Shown here: piece by piece, positions 40,126-46,555 of the stretch | How positions within the stretch are numbered: position 1 is the stretch's first letter | Layout of the letters: each line of letters opens with the position of its first letter | Assembly (NCBI GenBank): GCA_944382705.1 | Contig: CALWNE010000017.1 | Coordinates: 1 to 46,555 of the forward strand | Source of the DNA: an uncultured Allofournierella sp. | GTDB taxonomy: Bacteria; Bacillota; Clostridia; Oscillospirales; Ruminococcaceae | Length of the DNA: 46,555 bases | Direction: 5' to 3' | Position numbers and translations under genes: made by a program | Notes under the pieces: model-generated | What the model was told of the DNA's origin: nothing | The model's database searches: none | Seen by the model: the letters and a program-made list of their open reading frames with translations, nothing else

Positions 40126-40863
40126 TTATTTGGCAGCCCTGCCGCCCTTGCGCTTGCCGGGCTTTTTGAGCACCGGCTTGGGGGGCTGCTTAGCCTGAGT
40201 ATTCTCTGCCAGGGCAGCAGGCTGGGGCGAAGTTTCCAGCGCCTGGGGTTCCGGGCTGGTTTCCAGGGCTTTTGGCTCCTTGGCCGCCTTCAAAGCCTTT
40301 GGCTCCTGGGCTGCTTTCAGTGCTTTTTGATTTTGCTCTGGGGCGGGCTGTGCGTCCTGGTTATTCGCCGGCTGTTCTGCCGCAGGGTGGGATTTACGGG
40401 TCTTTTTTTCCTTGGCTTCTTCCACAAACCAAAGCTGGTTTTCGCCGTTTACATCCTGCCAGATTTGCAGCCGTGCACCGTTATCACGGCTCATGCCCAC
40501 CACATCCAGGCATTTGCCGGATAGGCCGGATTTAATTTTTACCCGGCCATCGCCGGTATTTTCAAGCACCCACAGCTGGCTGGAGCCGTTGGAGCCTTCC
40601 CACTGGTGCAGCCAGGTGCCGTCCACCACACCTCCTGCAATCAGGTCCAGCATTTTTCCGGTAAACCGGTTGCAGATGCGGTACACGCCTTCGCCTGCAC
40701 GCACAAAACGCCACTGCTGCCAGGGCTCACCGACATTTTTCCACAACTGAATGGCTGCTCCGTTTTCGGTGTTATAGTCTGCAACCTCAATCACCTTGCC
40801 GTCAGCATTGGAAATGGTGTAAAATTTATCCGGATCAATTACGGTCTGGGCTTTCTTTCTCAT
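40126..40863 (-). CDS. Ricin-type beta-trefoil lectin protein without signal peptide
   Basis: A 245-residue protein. Residues about 10-150 form a beta-trefoil (CBM13/ricin B) with the three-fold pattern of IQLWKN...WQQWRF, WLHQWEG...SQLWVLE and LQIWQDVNGENQLWFVE. The N-terminus (MRKKAQTVIDPDK) has no signal peptide, membrane segment or anchor. The C-terminal 90 residues are low-complexity A/P/K/E/Q with near repeats such as KALKAAKEPKALE and ALETSPQP, ending with a basic KKPGKRKGGRAAK. A cytoplasmic location, or release by lysis or a non-classical route, is implied. Start follows GGAAGGAG. Function unknown. Confidence 0.88.
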   Translation of the reverse strand: MRKKAQTVIDPDKFYTISNADGKVIEVADYNTENGAAIQLWKNVGEPWQQWRFVRAGEGVYRICNRFTGKMLDLIAGGVVDGTWLHQWEGSNGSSQLWVLENTGDGRVKIKSGLSGKCLDVVGMSRDNGARLQIWQDVNGENQLWFVEEAKEKKTRKSHPAAEQPANNQDAQPAPEQNQKALKAAQEPKALKAAKEPKALETSPEPQALETSPQPAALAENTQAKQPPKPVLKKPGKRKGGRAAK

Positions 40864-40936
40864 AGCGTCACTGCTCCTTCCTGTGGGTATCTACGGGGCA
40901 GCTGCCGCCGCAGAGCCAATTCCTGGGCTTTCCTAA

Positions 40937-40964
40937 ATTATACCATTTTAATAAAAAAGGTCAA
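40937..40964 (-). promoter_or_regulatory. Promoter of the lectin gene
   Basis: TTGACC, 16-nt spacer ending in GG, TATAAT on the minus strand, about 75 nt upstream of the ATG. Confidence 0.7.
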
Positions 40965-41065
40965 GTCAACAACAAAAATATATGACTTTTCTTCAATTTT
41001 TGCAGAGTTTCTCTTTCCTTATTCGCCTTTTTAAACCTATCATTTTTACAAAGGAGCGTGTATCC

Positions 41066-41767
41066 ATGGAATATTCTCACATTGCCAAGGCCCGCTTTTG
41101 CAGCCGTCCCAACCGGTTTGTGGCCTGGGTGGAGCTGGAGGGGCAGCAGGTTGCGGTCCATGTTAAAAATACTGGCCGCTGCGCTGAACTTCTGGTGCCC
41201 GGCTGCACCGTCTATCTGGAGCAAAGCAGCAATCCCGCCCGCAAAACACCCTACGACCTGGTGGCGGTGGAAAAAGGCGCCCTGCTCATCAACATGGATT
41301 CCGCTGCACCCAATCAGGTTGTGAAGGAGTGGCTGCTGGAGGGTGGCCTTGGCCCCTTGCAGCAGCTGAGGCCGGAGTACCGGATGGGCGATTCCCGGTT
41401 TGATTTTTACGGCATCCAGCAGGATGGCCAGCCTTTTTTGATGGAGGTAAAGGGCTGCACTCTGGAGGAAGATGGTCTGGTGCGCTTTCCCGATGCGCCC
41501 ACCCTGCGGGGTTTGAAGCATGTGCAGGAGCTTACCCAGCTGGCCATGGAGGGCTGGCGGTGCTATGTAATGATTGTAATTCAGATGAAAGGAGTGCACA
41601 CCTTTACCCCCAACTGGGACACGCAGCCGGCCTTCGGCCACGCCCTGCAAGCTGCCCAGCAGGCCGGCGTTACCCTGCTGGCCTACGATTGCAAGGTAAC
41701 ACCCGGCCAGCTGCGGCTGGACCAACCGGTTCCCATCTGCCTGGATTTGCCCAAAAACCTGGACTGA
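41066..41767 (+). CDS. sfsA: Sugar fermentation stimulation protein family
   Basis: A 233-residue SfsA protein: N-terminal AKARFCSRPNRFVAWVELEG OB-like domain, VKNTGRCAELL, the NSAAP-like MDSAAPNQVVKEWL, and the nuclease-like core FDFYGI, MEVKGCTLEEDGLVRFPDAPTLRGLKHV. The family was named for maltose fermentation in E. coli and binds DNA non-specifically; its fold suggests nuclease activity but the role is not settled. ATG at 41066 follows AAAGGAG. It is divergent from the lectin gene and followed by an ATPase gene 78 nt on. Confidence 0.94.
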   Translation: MEYSHIAKARFCSRPNRFVAWVELEGQQVAVHVKNTGRCAELLVPGCTVYLEQSSNPARKTPYDLVAVEKGALLINMDSAAPNQVVKEWLLEGGLGPLQQLRPEYRMGDSRFDFYGIQQDGQPFLMEVKGCTLEEDGLVRFPDAPTLRGLKHVQELTQLAMEGWRCYVMIVIQMKGVHTFTPNWDTQPAFGHALQAAQQAGVTLLAYDCKVTPGQLRLDQPVPICLDLPKNLD

Positions 41768-41845
41768 TTGCTAAAAGTTCAGGGCCTGCTTTGCACCCAC
41801 TCACGCCCCAGCGCATACACTGGGCAAAAAGTGAGGTGTTATTGT

Positions 41846-42925
41846 ATGAAAACTTCCAAAGCTCCTGTGGATTTCTTTTTGGGTGCCGTTGGCGCCCAGG
41901 GCTTTCATTGCTATTTTGAGGAACTGGCCCATGAGCCGGGCCGCCGGATGTATCTCATTAAGGGCGGGCCGGGCTGCGGAAAAAGCACGCTGATGAAAAA
42001 GCTGAGCGACCAGCTGGGCGGCGGCCAGCGCATCCACTGCGCATCCGATCCGGATAGTCTGGATGGGATTTTGCTGGAACAGCCCCTTGCAGCTGTTATC
42101 GATGCCACCGACCCCCACGCCATGGAACCAGACCAGCCGGGTGCCTGCCAAAAGGTGGTGGACCTGCACCACACCATGGACGACCGGCAGCTGATGGCAG
42201 CGCAAACAGAAATTGCAAGCCTGTTTACAGGGTATAAGGCACACCACAAGCACGCTGCCGATTTTATTGCTGCTGCTTGCCGTCTGCTGGATGCCAGCCA
42301 GCGTTTGGTGGAGCCGGGCGTCGATACAGCCAAGGTGCAGCGGTACGCAAGCCGTCTGGCCTTCCAGCGGCTGCCCCGCACCCAGGGCACTCCCAGCCAG
42401 CAGGTACGGCTGCTGAGTGCGGTAACCCCCCAGGGCATTGTGGTGTTTTACAACACCGTGGAGGCCCTTGCCCCCCATAAAGTGGTGCTCCACGACTGCC
42501 ATGGTGCGGTTGCCCCGGCCATTTTGCAAACACTGCGGCAAATCGCTCTGGAACGGGGTTACTCCATCATCGCCTGCCCCTGCCCCCTGCATCCCCAGCG
42601 GCTGGAGCACCTGTTTATTCCCCAGCTGGGGCTGGCCTTTCTTACCAGCAACGCCTTTCATCCCATGGCATTTGAAGGCCAGAAGAACATCCATTGCAGC
42701 CGGTTTTTAAAGCCGGAGTTCCAGCTGCCCAAAAAACGGCTGCGGCTGTACCAGAACCTTGCCAGTCAGCTGCTGCACCAGGCCAGCTGCTGCCAGCAGG
42801 ACGCAAAAGCCCTGCACGATCTGCTGGAGCAATACTACCAGGCCGCTGTGGACTTTGCCCAGGTGGATGAGGTAGCCGCTGCTTTAAGCCAGGATATTGC
42901 CCAGCTTGCCAGCCCTTCTGTTTAA
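41846..42925 (+). CDS. P-loop ATPase of unknown function (PRK06851-like)
   Basis: A 359-residue protein. Walker A is GGPGCGKSTLMKK at about residues 40-52. A second half (about 195-330) has the shape of a repeated P-loop domain, VVLHDCHGAVAPAILQTL where a Walker A would be expected, which looks degenerate. The motif layout resembles a family of clostridial hypothetical ATPases (PRK06851 in NCBI naming, from memory). GTGAGGTG precedes the ATG at 41846. It likely shares a transcript with sfsA. No partner hints at a pathway. Confidence 0.8.
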   Translation: MKTSKAPVDFFLGAVGAQGFHCYFEELAHEPGRRMYLIKGGPGCGKSTLMKKLSDQLGGGQRIHCASDPDSLDGILLEQPLAAVIDATDPHAMEPDQPGACQKVVDLHHTMDDRQLMAAQTEIASLFTGYKAHHKHAADFIAAACRLLDASQRLVEPGVDTAKVQRYASRLAFQRLPRTQGTPSQQVRLLSAVTPQGIVVFYNTVEALAPHKVVLHDCHGAVAPAILQTLRQIALERGYSIIACPCPLHPQRLEHLFIPQLGLAFLTSNAFHPMAFEGQKNIHCSRFLKPEFQLPKKRLRLYQNLASQLLHQASCCQQDAKALHDLLEQYYQAAVDFAQVDEVAAALSQDIAQLASPSV

Positions 42926-42946
42926 CCTTTGCACCTATCTGTGCAC

Positions 42947-42994
42947 AAAAAGCCGCCGCCTGCATCCCTTGACTGGGTGCAGACGGCGGCTTTT
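42947..42994 (+). terminator. Terminator after the ATPase gene
   Basis: AAAAGCCGCCG-CTGCATCC with GGGTGCAG-CGGCGGCTTTT, about 18 bp with one bulge pair; T/A runs on both sides so it also serves the convergent U32 gene. Confidence 0.85.
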
Positions 42995-43019
42995 GCTTGC
43001 TTAGTTTGCAGCGGTTGCG

Positions 43020-44252
43020 TTAGCCCTGAATCCGGCGGCGAATCAGGCTGTGCTGTGGCAGCGGTGTTTCGCTGGGGATGGCATAGGCCATGGTGGCATG
43101 GGGGGTGCTTTCAATGAGTTCCCCCTGGTCGTTTTTAATCCACTGGGGGGTCAAGGTAATGCGTTCACCCAGGGGGGTAAGTACCTCGATGGTATCCCCC
43201 AGCTGGAACTTACCACGCTGGGTGCAGTGGGCCACCCCTTCCTGCCAGCTGTCCACCACGCCAATAAACTCCCAATGGCGCACATAGCCGCCCTTTTTGG
43301 TTTCCTGCTTGGCATCCTGCCGGCCAAAGTAAAAGCCGGGAGAATAGGGCCGGTGGCTGGTGCGGTCCAGCTCCTCAAACACATCGTCCGGGCAGAGGAA
43401 ATCCTCCGCCTGGGGGTCTGCCAAAAAGGCATCCAGCGCTTTGCGGTAGGCACTGGTAACGCTGGCTACATAATAGGCAGTTTTTGCACGGCCCTCAATT
43501 TTAAGGCTATCCACACCGGCCTTGCAAATCAGGTCGATGAAGGGGGCGGTGCACAAATCGTTTGCGTTCAGAATGTAGCTGCCTTCCTCGGTTTCGCCAA
43601 TCTCCATAAACTGGCCGGGGCGGGATTCCTCCACCAGATGATACTTCCAGCGGCAGGGCTGGGCACACTGGCCACGGTTTGCATCCCGGCCGGTCATGTA
43701 CTGGCTCAGCAGGCAGCGGCCGGAAAAACTCATGCACATGGCACCGTGCACAAAGGCTTCCAGCTCCAGCTCATCGGGTACCTTTTCCCGAATCTGGGCA
43801 ATGGTGGCCAAATCCAGCTCTCGGGCCAGCACCACACGCTTTGCACCCATATCCCAGGCGGCACGGGCAGCCGCCCAGTTGGTAATGCCCGCCTGGGTGG
43901 AAAGGTGAATTTCCGCATCGGGCGCATACTGCTTAACCATGCTCAGCACACCCAAATCCGCCACAATAAAGGCATCCACGCCAGCGGCATGGGCATCCTG
44001 AATGGCCTGGGGCAGCCGTTCCAGCTCCTGGTTGGTGGGCAGGGTGTTCATGGTGAGGTATACTTTTTTGCCCCGTGCATGGGCAAAGGCGGTGCCTTCT
44101 GCCAGCTGCTGGGGGTCAAAGTTGCTGGAGGCGGTACGCATACCAAACTCGGTCATGCCGCAGTACACCGCATCGGCACCGTAGCGGATGGCATATTGCA
44201 GTCGTTCCAGATCCCCCGCCGGGGCCAGCAATTCAGGAATGGGTCGGTTCAA
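43020..44252 (-). CDS. U32 family protein, tRNA/rRNA hydroxylation type (TrhP/RlhA)
   Basis: A 410-residue U32 'peptidase' family protein: LLAPAGDLERLQYAIRYGADAVYCG, HLSTQAGITNW, FVHGAMCMSFSGRCLLSQYMTGRDANRGQCAQPCRW, with cysteines spaced as the Fe-S ligands of this family, and IEGRAKTAYYVA. Members act with prephenate in hydroxylation of tRNA U34 (TrhP) or 23S rRNA C2501 (RlhA), not as proteases. In Bacillus the yrrN/yrrO homologues follow mltG (yrrL) as here, favouring TrhP. Start is a TTG at 44252 with AAAGGA 11 nt upstream. Which RNA it modifies cannot be told. Confidence 0.88.
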   Translation of the reverse strand: MNRPIPELLAPAGDLERLQYAIRYGADAVYCGMTEFGMRTASSNFDPQQLAEGTAFAHARGKKVYLTMNTLPTNQELERLPQAIQDAHAAGVDAFIVADLGVLSMVKQYAPDAEIHLSTQAGITNWAAARAAWDMGAKRVVLARELDLATIAQIREKVPDELELEAFVHGAMCMSFSGRCLLSQYMTGRDANRGQCAQPCRWKYHLVEESRPGQFMEIGETEEGSYILNANDLCTAPFIDLICKAGVDSLKIEGRAKTAYYVASVTSAYRKALDAFLADPQAEDFLCPDDVFEELDRTSHRPYSPGFYFGRQDAKQETKKGGYVRHWEFIGVVDSWQEGVAHCTQRGKFQLGDTIEVLTPLGERITLTPQWIKNDQGELIESTPHATMAYAIPSETPLPQHSLIRRRIQG

Positions 44253-44280
44253 TTCAGATCTCGTCCTTTCTCAATACACA

Positions 44281-44308
44281 GGCCGCCCCTTTAGCACAGG
44301 GGGCGGCC
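44281..44308 (-). other. Hairpin between mltG and the U32 gene
   Basis: Nine-bp GC stem GGCCGCCCC (44281-44289 with 44300-44308) without a T-run on the minus strand, so probably an RNA stability or processing element rather than a terminator. Confidence 0.5.
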
Positions 44309-44319
44309 AAAACCGGGTA

Positions 44320-45453
44320 TTACTTTACACTGAACGCATAGGCAACATTTGCGTTGTGTTCTTCCAGGGTTTTTGCGTAGTAGTATACACCGTTTTTATC
44401 GGTTACAAAGAAATAATATTTGTCTGCCAGGTAGGTCTCGTCCGGGTAGAGGGCTGCCTCGATGGCCTGGATGCCGGGGTTGGAGATGGGGCCCGCAGGC
44501 AGACCATTCAGCTCGTAGGTATTGTACGCCTTGTAGATGTTTTCGGGGATATTCTCCCACCCACCATAATAAGGGGCAATCCAGTTGTAGATGTAGTTGT
44601 TGTCGGCATCGCTTTGCACATAGCTGCTGGCGTTGCTCTCCAGACGGGGATAGGGCGAATCCTCCGCCAGCCGGTTGTGGAACACAGCCGATACCTTTGC
44701 ATCCTCTGCGTTGCCTGCTTCTTCCTGCACAAAGCTGGCCAGGGTGATTACCTCCTCAAAGGTCATACCCAGTTCCTGGGCCCGCTGATGCATCTCCTGT
44801 GTTACCCTTGCATTGAACTGGGCGTAAAACTTGTTGACATAATTGTAAACGGTATCATCCACAAAAAAGTCATAAGTTTCGGGGAACAGATAGCCCTCGC
44901 ACTTCATAAAGCGGTTGGGGTCATCGGGAATTTCATTCCAGAACCAGTACTGGCTGAAATCTCCCTCGTTTGCTACCTGCAAAAATTCCTCGGCCGTGCA
45001 CAGGCCCGCTTCCTCCATCATCTGGGCAAACCTGAGGGCAGTAATGCCTTCGGGAAAGGTAATGCGCACGGTTTCCCGCTGGGCATACTGGCTGAGGGCC
45101 TCCACAATGGACTCATAGCCCTGGCCCTGTTCCAGCTCAAAGCTGCCGTATTGCAGCTGGCTGCCTGTGCCGGTAAGCTTGAGATAGTAGCGGAACACCT
45201 GGGGATACTGGATGACCCCTGCCTGTTTCAGCTTTGCCGCAATGGCAGAGGTGCCTTCCCCCTGCTCCACCGCAACGGTAACCTGCTGGCCGCCGCTGCG
45301 GCCCTGCACATCGCTCCACACCGAAAAGGCGCCCAGAGCCAGGACAATTCCAAGGGCCAGCACCACCAGCAGTGCAATCAGGCAGCCTGCTTTGCCCTTT
45401 TTGCGGCGGGGCGGCTGGTCCGGGTTTGTATAACGAATGCGTTCCTCGTTCAT
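44320..45453 (-). CDS. mltG: Endolytic murein transglycosylase
   Basis: Cleaves nascent peptidoglycan strands at the membrane (YceG/MltG family). 377 residues: cytoplasmic N-terminus with basic RRKKGKAG, one membrane segment (CLIALLVVLALGIVLALG), LysM-like domain (VEQGEGTSAIAAKLKQAGVI), then the catalytic domain with LFPETYDF, LASFVQEEAGNAED (catalytic Glu), SAVFHNRL, YPRLESNASSYV and YNTYELNGLPAGPISNPG. Length and order are normal. ATG follows AAAGGA. In the yrrL neighbourhood arrangement with the U32 gene 67 nt downstream. Confidence 0.96.
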   Translation of the reverse strand: MNEERIRYTNPDQPPRRKKGKAGCLIALLVVLALGIVLALGAFSVWSDVQGRSGGQQVTVAVEQGEGTSAIAAKLKQAGVIQYPQVFRYYLKLTGTGSQLQYGSFELEQGQGYESIVEALSQYAQRETVRITFPEGITALRFAQMMEEAGLCTAEEFLQVANEGDFSQYWFWNEIPDDPNRFMKCEGYLFPETYDFFVDDTVYNYVNKFYAQFNARVTQEMHQRAQELGMTFEEVITLASFVQEEAGNAEDAKVSAVFHNRLAEDSPYPRLESNASSYVQSDADNNYIYNWIAPYYGGWENIPENIYKAYNTYELNGLPAGPISNPGIQAIEAALYPDETYLADKYYFFVTDKNGVYYYAKTLEEHNANVAYAFSVK

Positions 45454-45471
45454 GACAAGAATCCTTTCTTA

Positions 45472-46302
45472 TTATTCCAAATCCAGCATCAGGCGCATAT
45501 AGCTTTCCTCCACGCCAAAGGGCTGCTGGAAAAATTCCACCATTCCATAGTCCTGGGCCGTGCCCTCACCCAAAAACAGATGCTGGGCCGCTCCCAGGGT
45601 AATCACTGCCCGCTGGGCACCGGTTTTATCCCGTGCGGCTTCCAGCAGCTTTTCGGCTGCCCGGTCACCCTCAGCAAACAGCTCCACAAATTCCAGGGTA
45701 TTGTCGTCCTTTTTAAAATAGATGCCATACCCTTCCGGGCTGGAAACAATGGTGGCACCCATGCTGTACAAATCCGTAAGCACCAGAATATAACCCCTGT
45801 CGTTTAAAAACACGCTGTCCGGTGCATAGGTCTGGCGCAGGCTGCGCAGTGCCTTTGCCGTTACGGTGTCAAAATCCGCCTGGGCCCACAGGTTGCGGCG
45901 GATTTCCCGCTCCACCCGGCGCAGGCCAAATGCCTTTACAAAGCCCCGCTGGGCGTAAAAATCAAACAGGCTGGCCCCTGCGGGAATCAAACAGGCAAAG
46001 GTGTAGCCCCGCTGCACCAGCTCCTGCCGGGCAGCCTGCATCAGCTGGGACATAATCCCCTTGCCCCGGTAATCCGGGTGGGTGCATACACCGTAGTAAT
46101 ACACGCCCTTGCGCCCTTGCAGGGTAACCGGCACTGCGCACAGGCTTGCCACCAGCTGCTGGTCCTGCTGGGCCACAAACACATGGTCCAGCCCGGCAAA
46201 CTCCTGCATAATCTGGGCAGCCTGCTGCTGAGTACCGCCAAACACCAGTGCAAACAGGGCGGTTAGTGCGTTTAAGTCGGATGGTTGTGCAACACGAAAC
46301 AT
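45472..46302 (-). CDS. GNAT family N-acetyltransferase
   Basis: A 276-residue protein. Residues about 1-135 are a GNAT domain with the acetyl-CoA loop in YYYGVCTHPDYRGKGIMSQLMQAA and YAQRGF near the end; a second domain of about 140 residues could be an Eis-like C-terminal region, poorly conserved. Substrate unknown. AAAGGAG precedes the ATG at 46302. It is separated by 18 nt from mltG and may be first gene of that transcript, though no clear promoter is seen. Confidence 0.85.
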   Translation of the reverse strand: MFRVAQPSDLNALTALFALVFGGTQQQAAQIMQEFAGLDHVFVAQQDQQLVASLCAVPVTLQGRKGVYYYGVCTHPDYRGKGIMSQLMQAARQELVQRGYTFACLIPAGASLFDFYAQRGFVKAFGLRRVEREIRRNLWAQADFDTVTAKALRSLRQTYAPDSVFLNDRGYILVLTDLYSMGATIVSSPEGYGIYFKKDDNTLEFVELFAEGDRAAEKLLEAARDKTGAQRAVITLGAAQHLFLGEGTAQDYGMVEFFQQPFGVEESYMRLMLDLE

Positions 46303-46338
46303 GGGTGGTTCTCTCCTTTTTATAAGGGGATGATGGGT

Positions 46339-46555
46339 TCAGCCAACAAAAGTGGCCCGGTATTTGGGCTCGATGATAACGGGATTATAGGAAAGCTTTG
46401 CCTTGCGCAGACCCTCGGAGTCCACATCGTCCTCCCGGTTAATCATTTCATAGCGGCCGCATACCTGGCGGGCCATTTCCCGGTTGATGATGTTGTAGGC
46501 GCCATTCACCTCGTACAGTGCTTTTTCCACATTGGTGTCAAAGATGCGCTCGTTG
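46339..46555 (-). CDS. C-terminal end of a DUF2156-like protein, 5' part outside window
   Basis: The open frame reaches the window edge, so the gene starts beyond 46555. The visible 72 codons read NERIFDTNVEKALYEVNG, AYNIINREMARQ and YEMINREDDVDSEGLRKAKLSY. The last resembles the C-terminal end of DUF2156 (phosphatidylglycerol lysyltransferase-like, GNAT-fold) proteins as I know them (NREEDxGxEGLRKAKLSY). A role in aminoacyl transfer is only suggested. Confidence 0.75.
   Translation of the reverse strand, partial: NERIFDTNVEKALYEVNGAYNIINREMARQVCGRYEMINREDDVDSEGLRKAKLSYNPVIIEPKYRATFVG

Noticed and set aside
44188..45807. Plus-strand frame of 539 codons
   Set aside because: Antisense to mltG and the GNAT gene; composition typical of a shadow frame.

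Overview
The window reads as chromosomal DNA of an anaerobic Firmicute of the class Clostridia, most likely an Oscillospiraceae/Ruminococcaceae-type gut commensal. This is inferred from strong AAAGGAG/AGGAGG ribosome binding sites, extended -10 promoters, T-rich intrinsic terminators, SAM-I and FMN riboswitches, a reverse rubrerythrin, ECF-type transporter components and the carboxyspermidine-type polyamine genes. No phage, insertion sequence or CRISPR array is visible. Most of the window is ordinary anabolic core with accessory pieces in between.

Layout. 1-5.5 kb (minus strand): the 5' part of lysA, a HIT hydrolase, the NAD repressor niaR and the de novo NAD operon nadA-nadB-nadC. 5.7-12.7 kb (minus): an arginine operon argG-C-J-B-D-F with ArgR-like boxes upstream; argB carries a one-base frameshift lying exactly on a slippery-type heptamer. 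12.7-15.2 kb (minus): metK behind a SAM-I riboswitch and ribU behind an FMN riboswitch. 15.4-18.4 kb (plus): an MscS channel and a polytopic membrane protein, then tRNA-Ala(GGC) on the minus strand. 19.1-25.9 kb (minus): a six-gene polyamine operon, speD, arginine/lysine decarboxylase, speE, agmatinase-type ureohydrolase, carboxyspermidine dehydrogenase and decarboxylase. It is preceded by a strong promoter and a structured leader of about 440 nt that ends in an intrinsic terminator just upstream of speD.

26.3-29.1 kb (minus): a GT2-GtrA glycosyltransferase and a large GT-C-like membrane protein. 29.3-32.5 kb: an aminotransferase, reverse rubrerythrin, a Gx/ECF-S-like membrane protein and a small BofC-like membrane protein. 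32.5-36.9 kb (plus): a five-gene cassette of FkbH-like HAD protein, acyl carrier protein, MaoC-like hydratase, SDR and GNAT, a compact ACP-tethered pathway of unknown product. 37.0-38.1 kb (minus): a MarR regulator and small flavodoxin resembling BilQ/BilS, with a 33-bp palindrome over their promoter. 38.2-46.5 kb: a YciI protein, a CcdA-TlpA fusion, a ricin-type lectin without signal peptide, sfsA, a P-loop ATPase, then mltG and a U32 (TrhP/RlhA-type) protein, a GNAT and the end of a DUF2156-like gene.

The arginine operon, metK and the polyamine operon fit together: arginine and S-adenosylmethionine are the two inputs of the polyamine genes. The most interesting unexplained element is the structured speD leader. 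It has the architecture of a riboswitch or attenuator and I do not recognise it as a known class.
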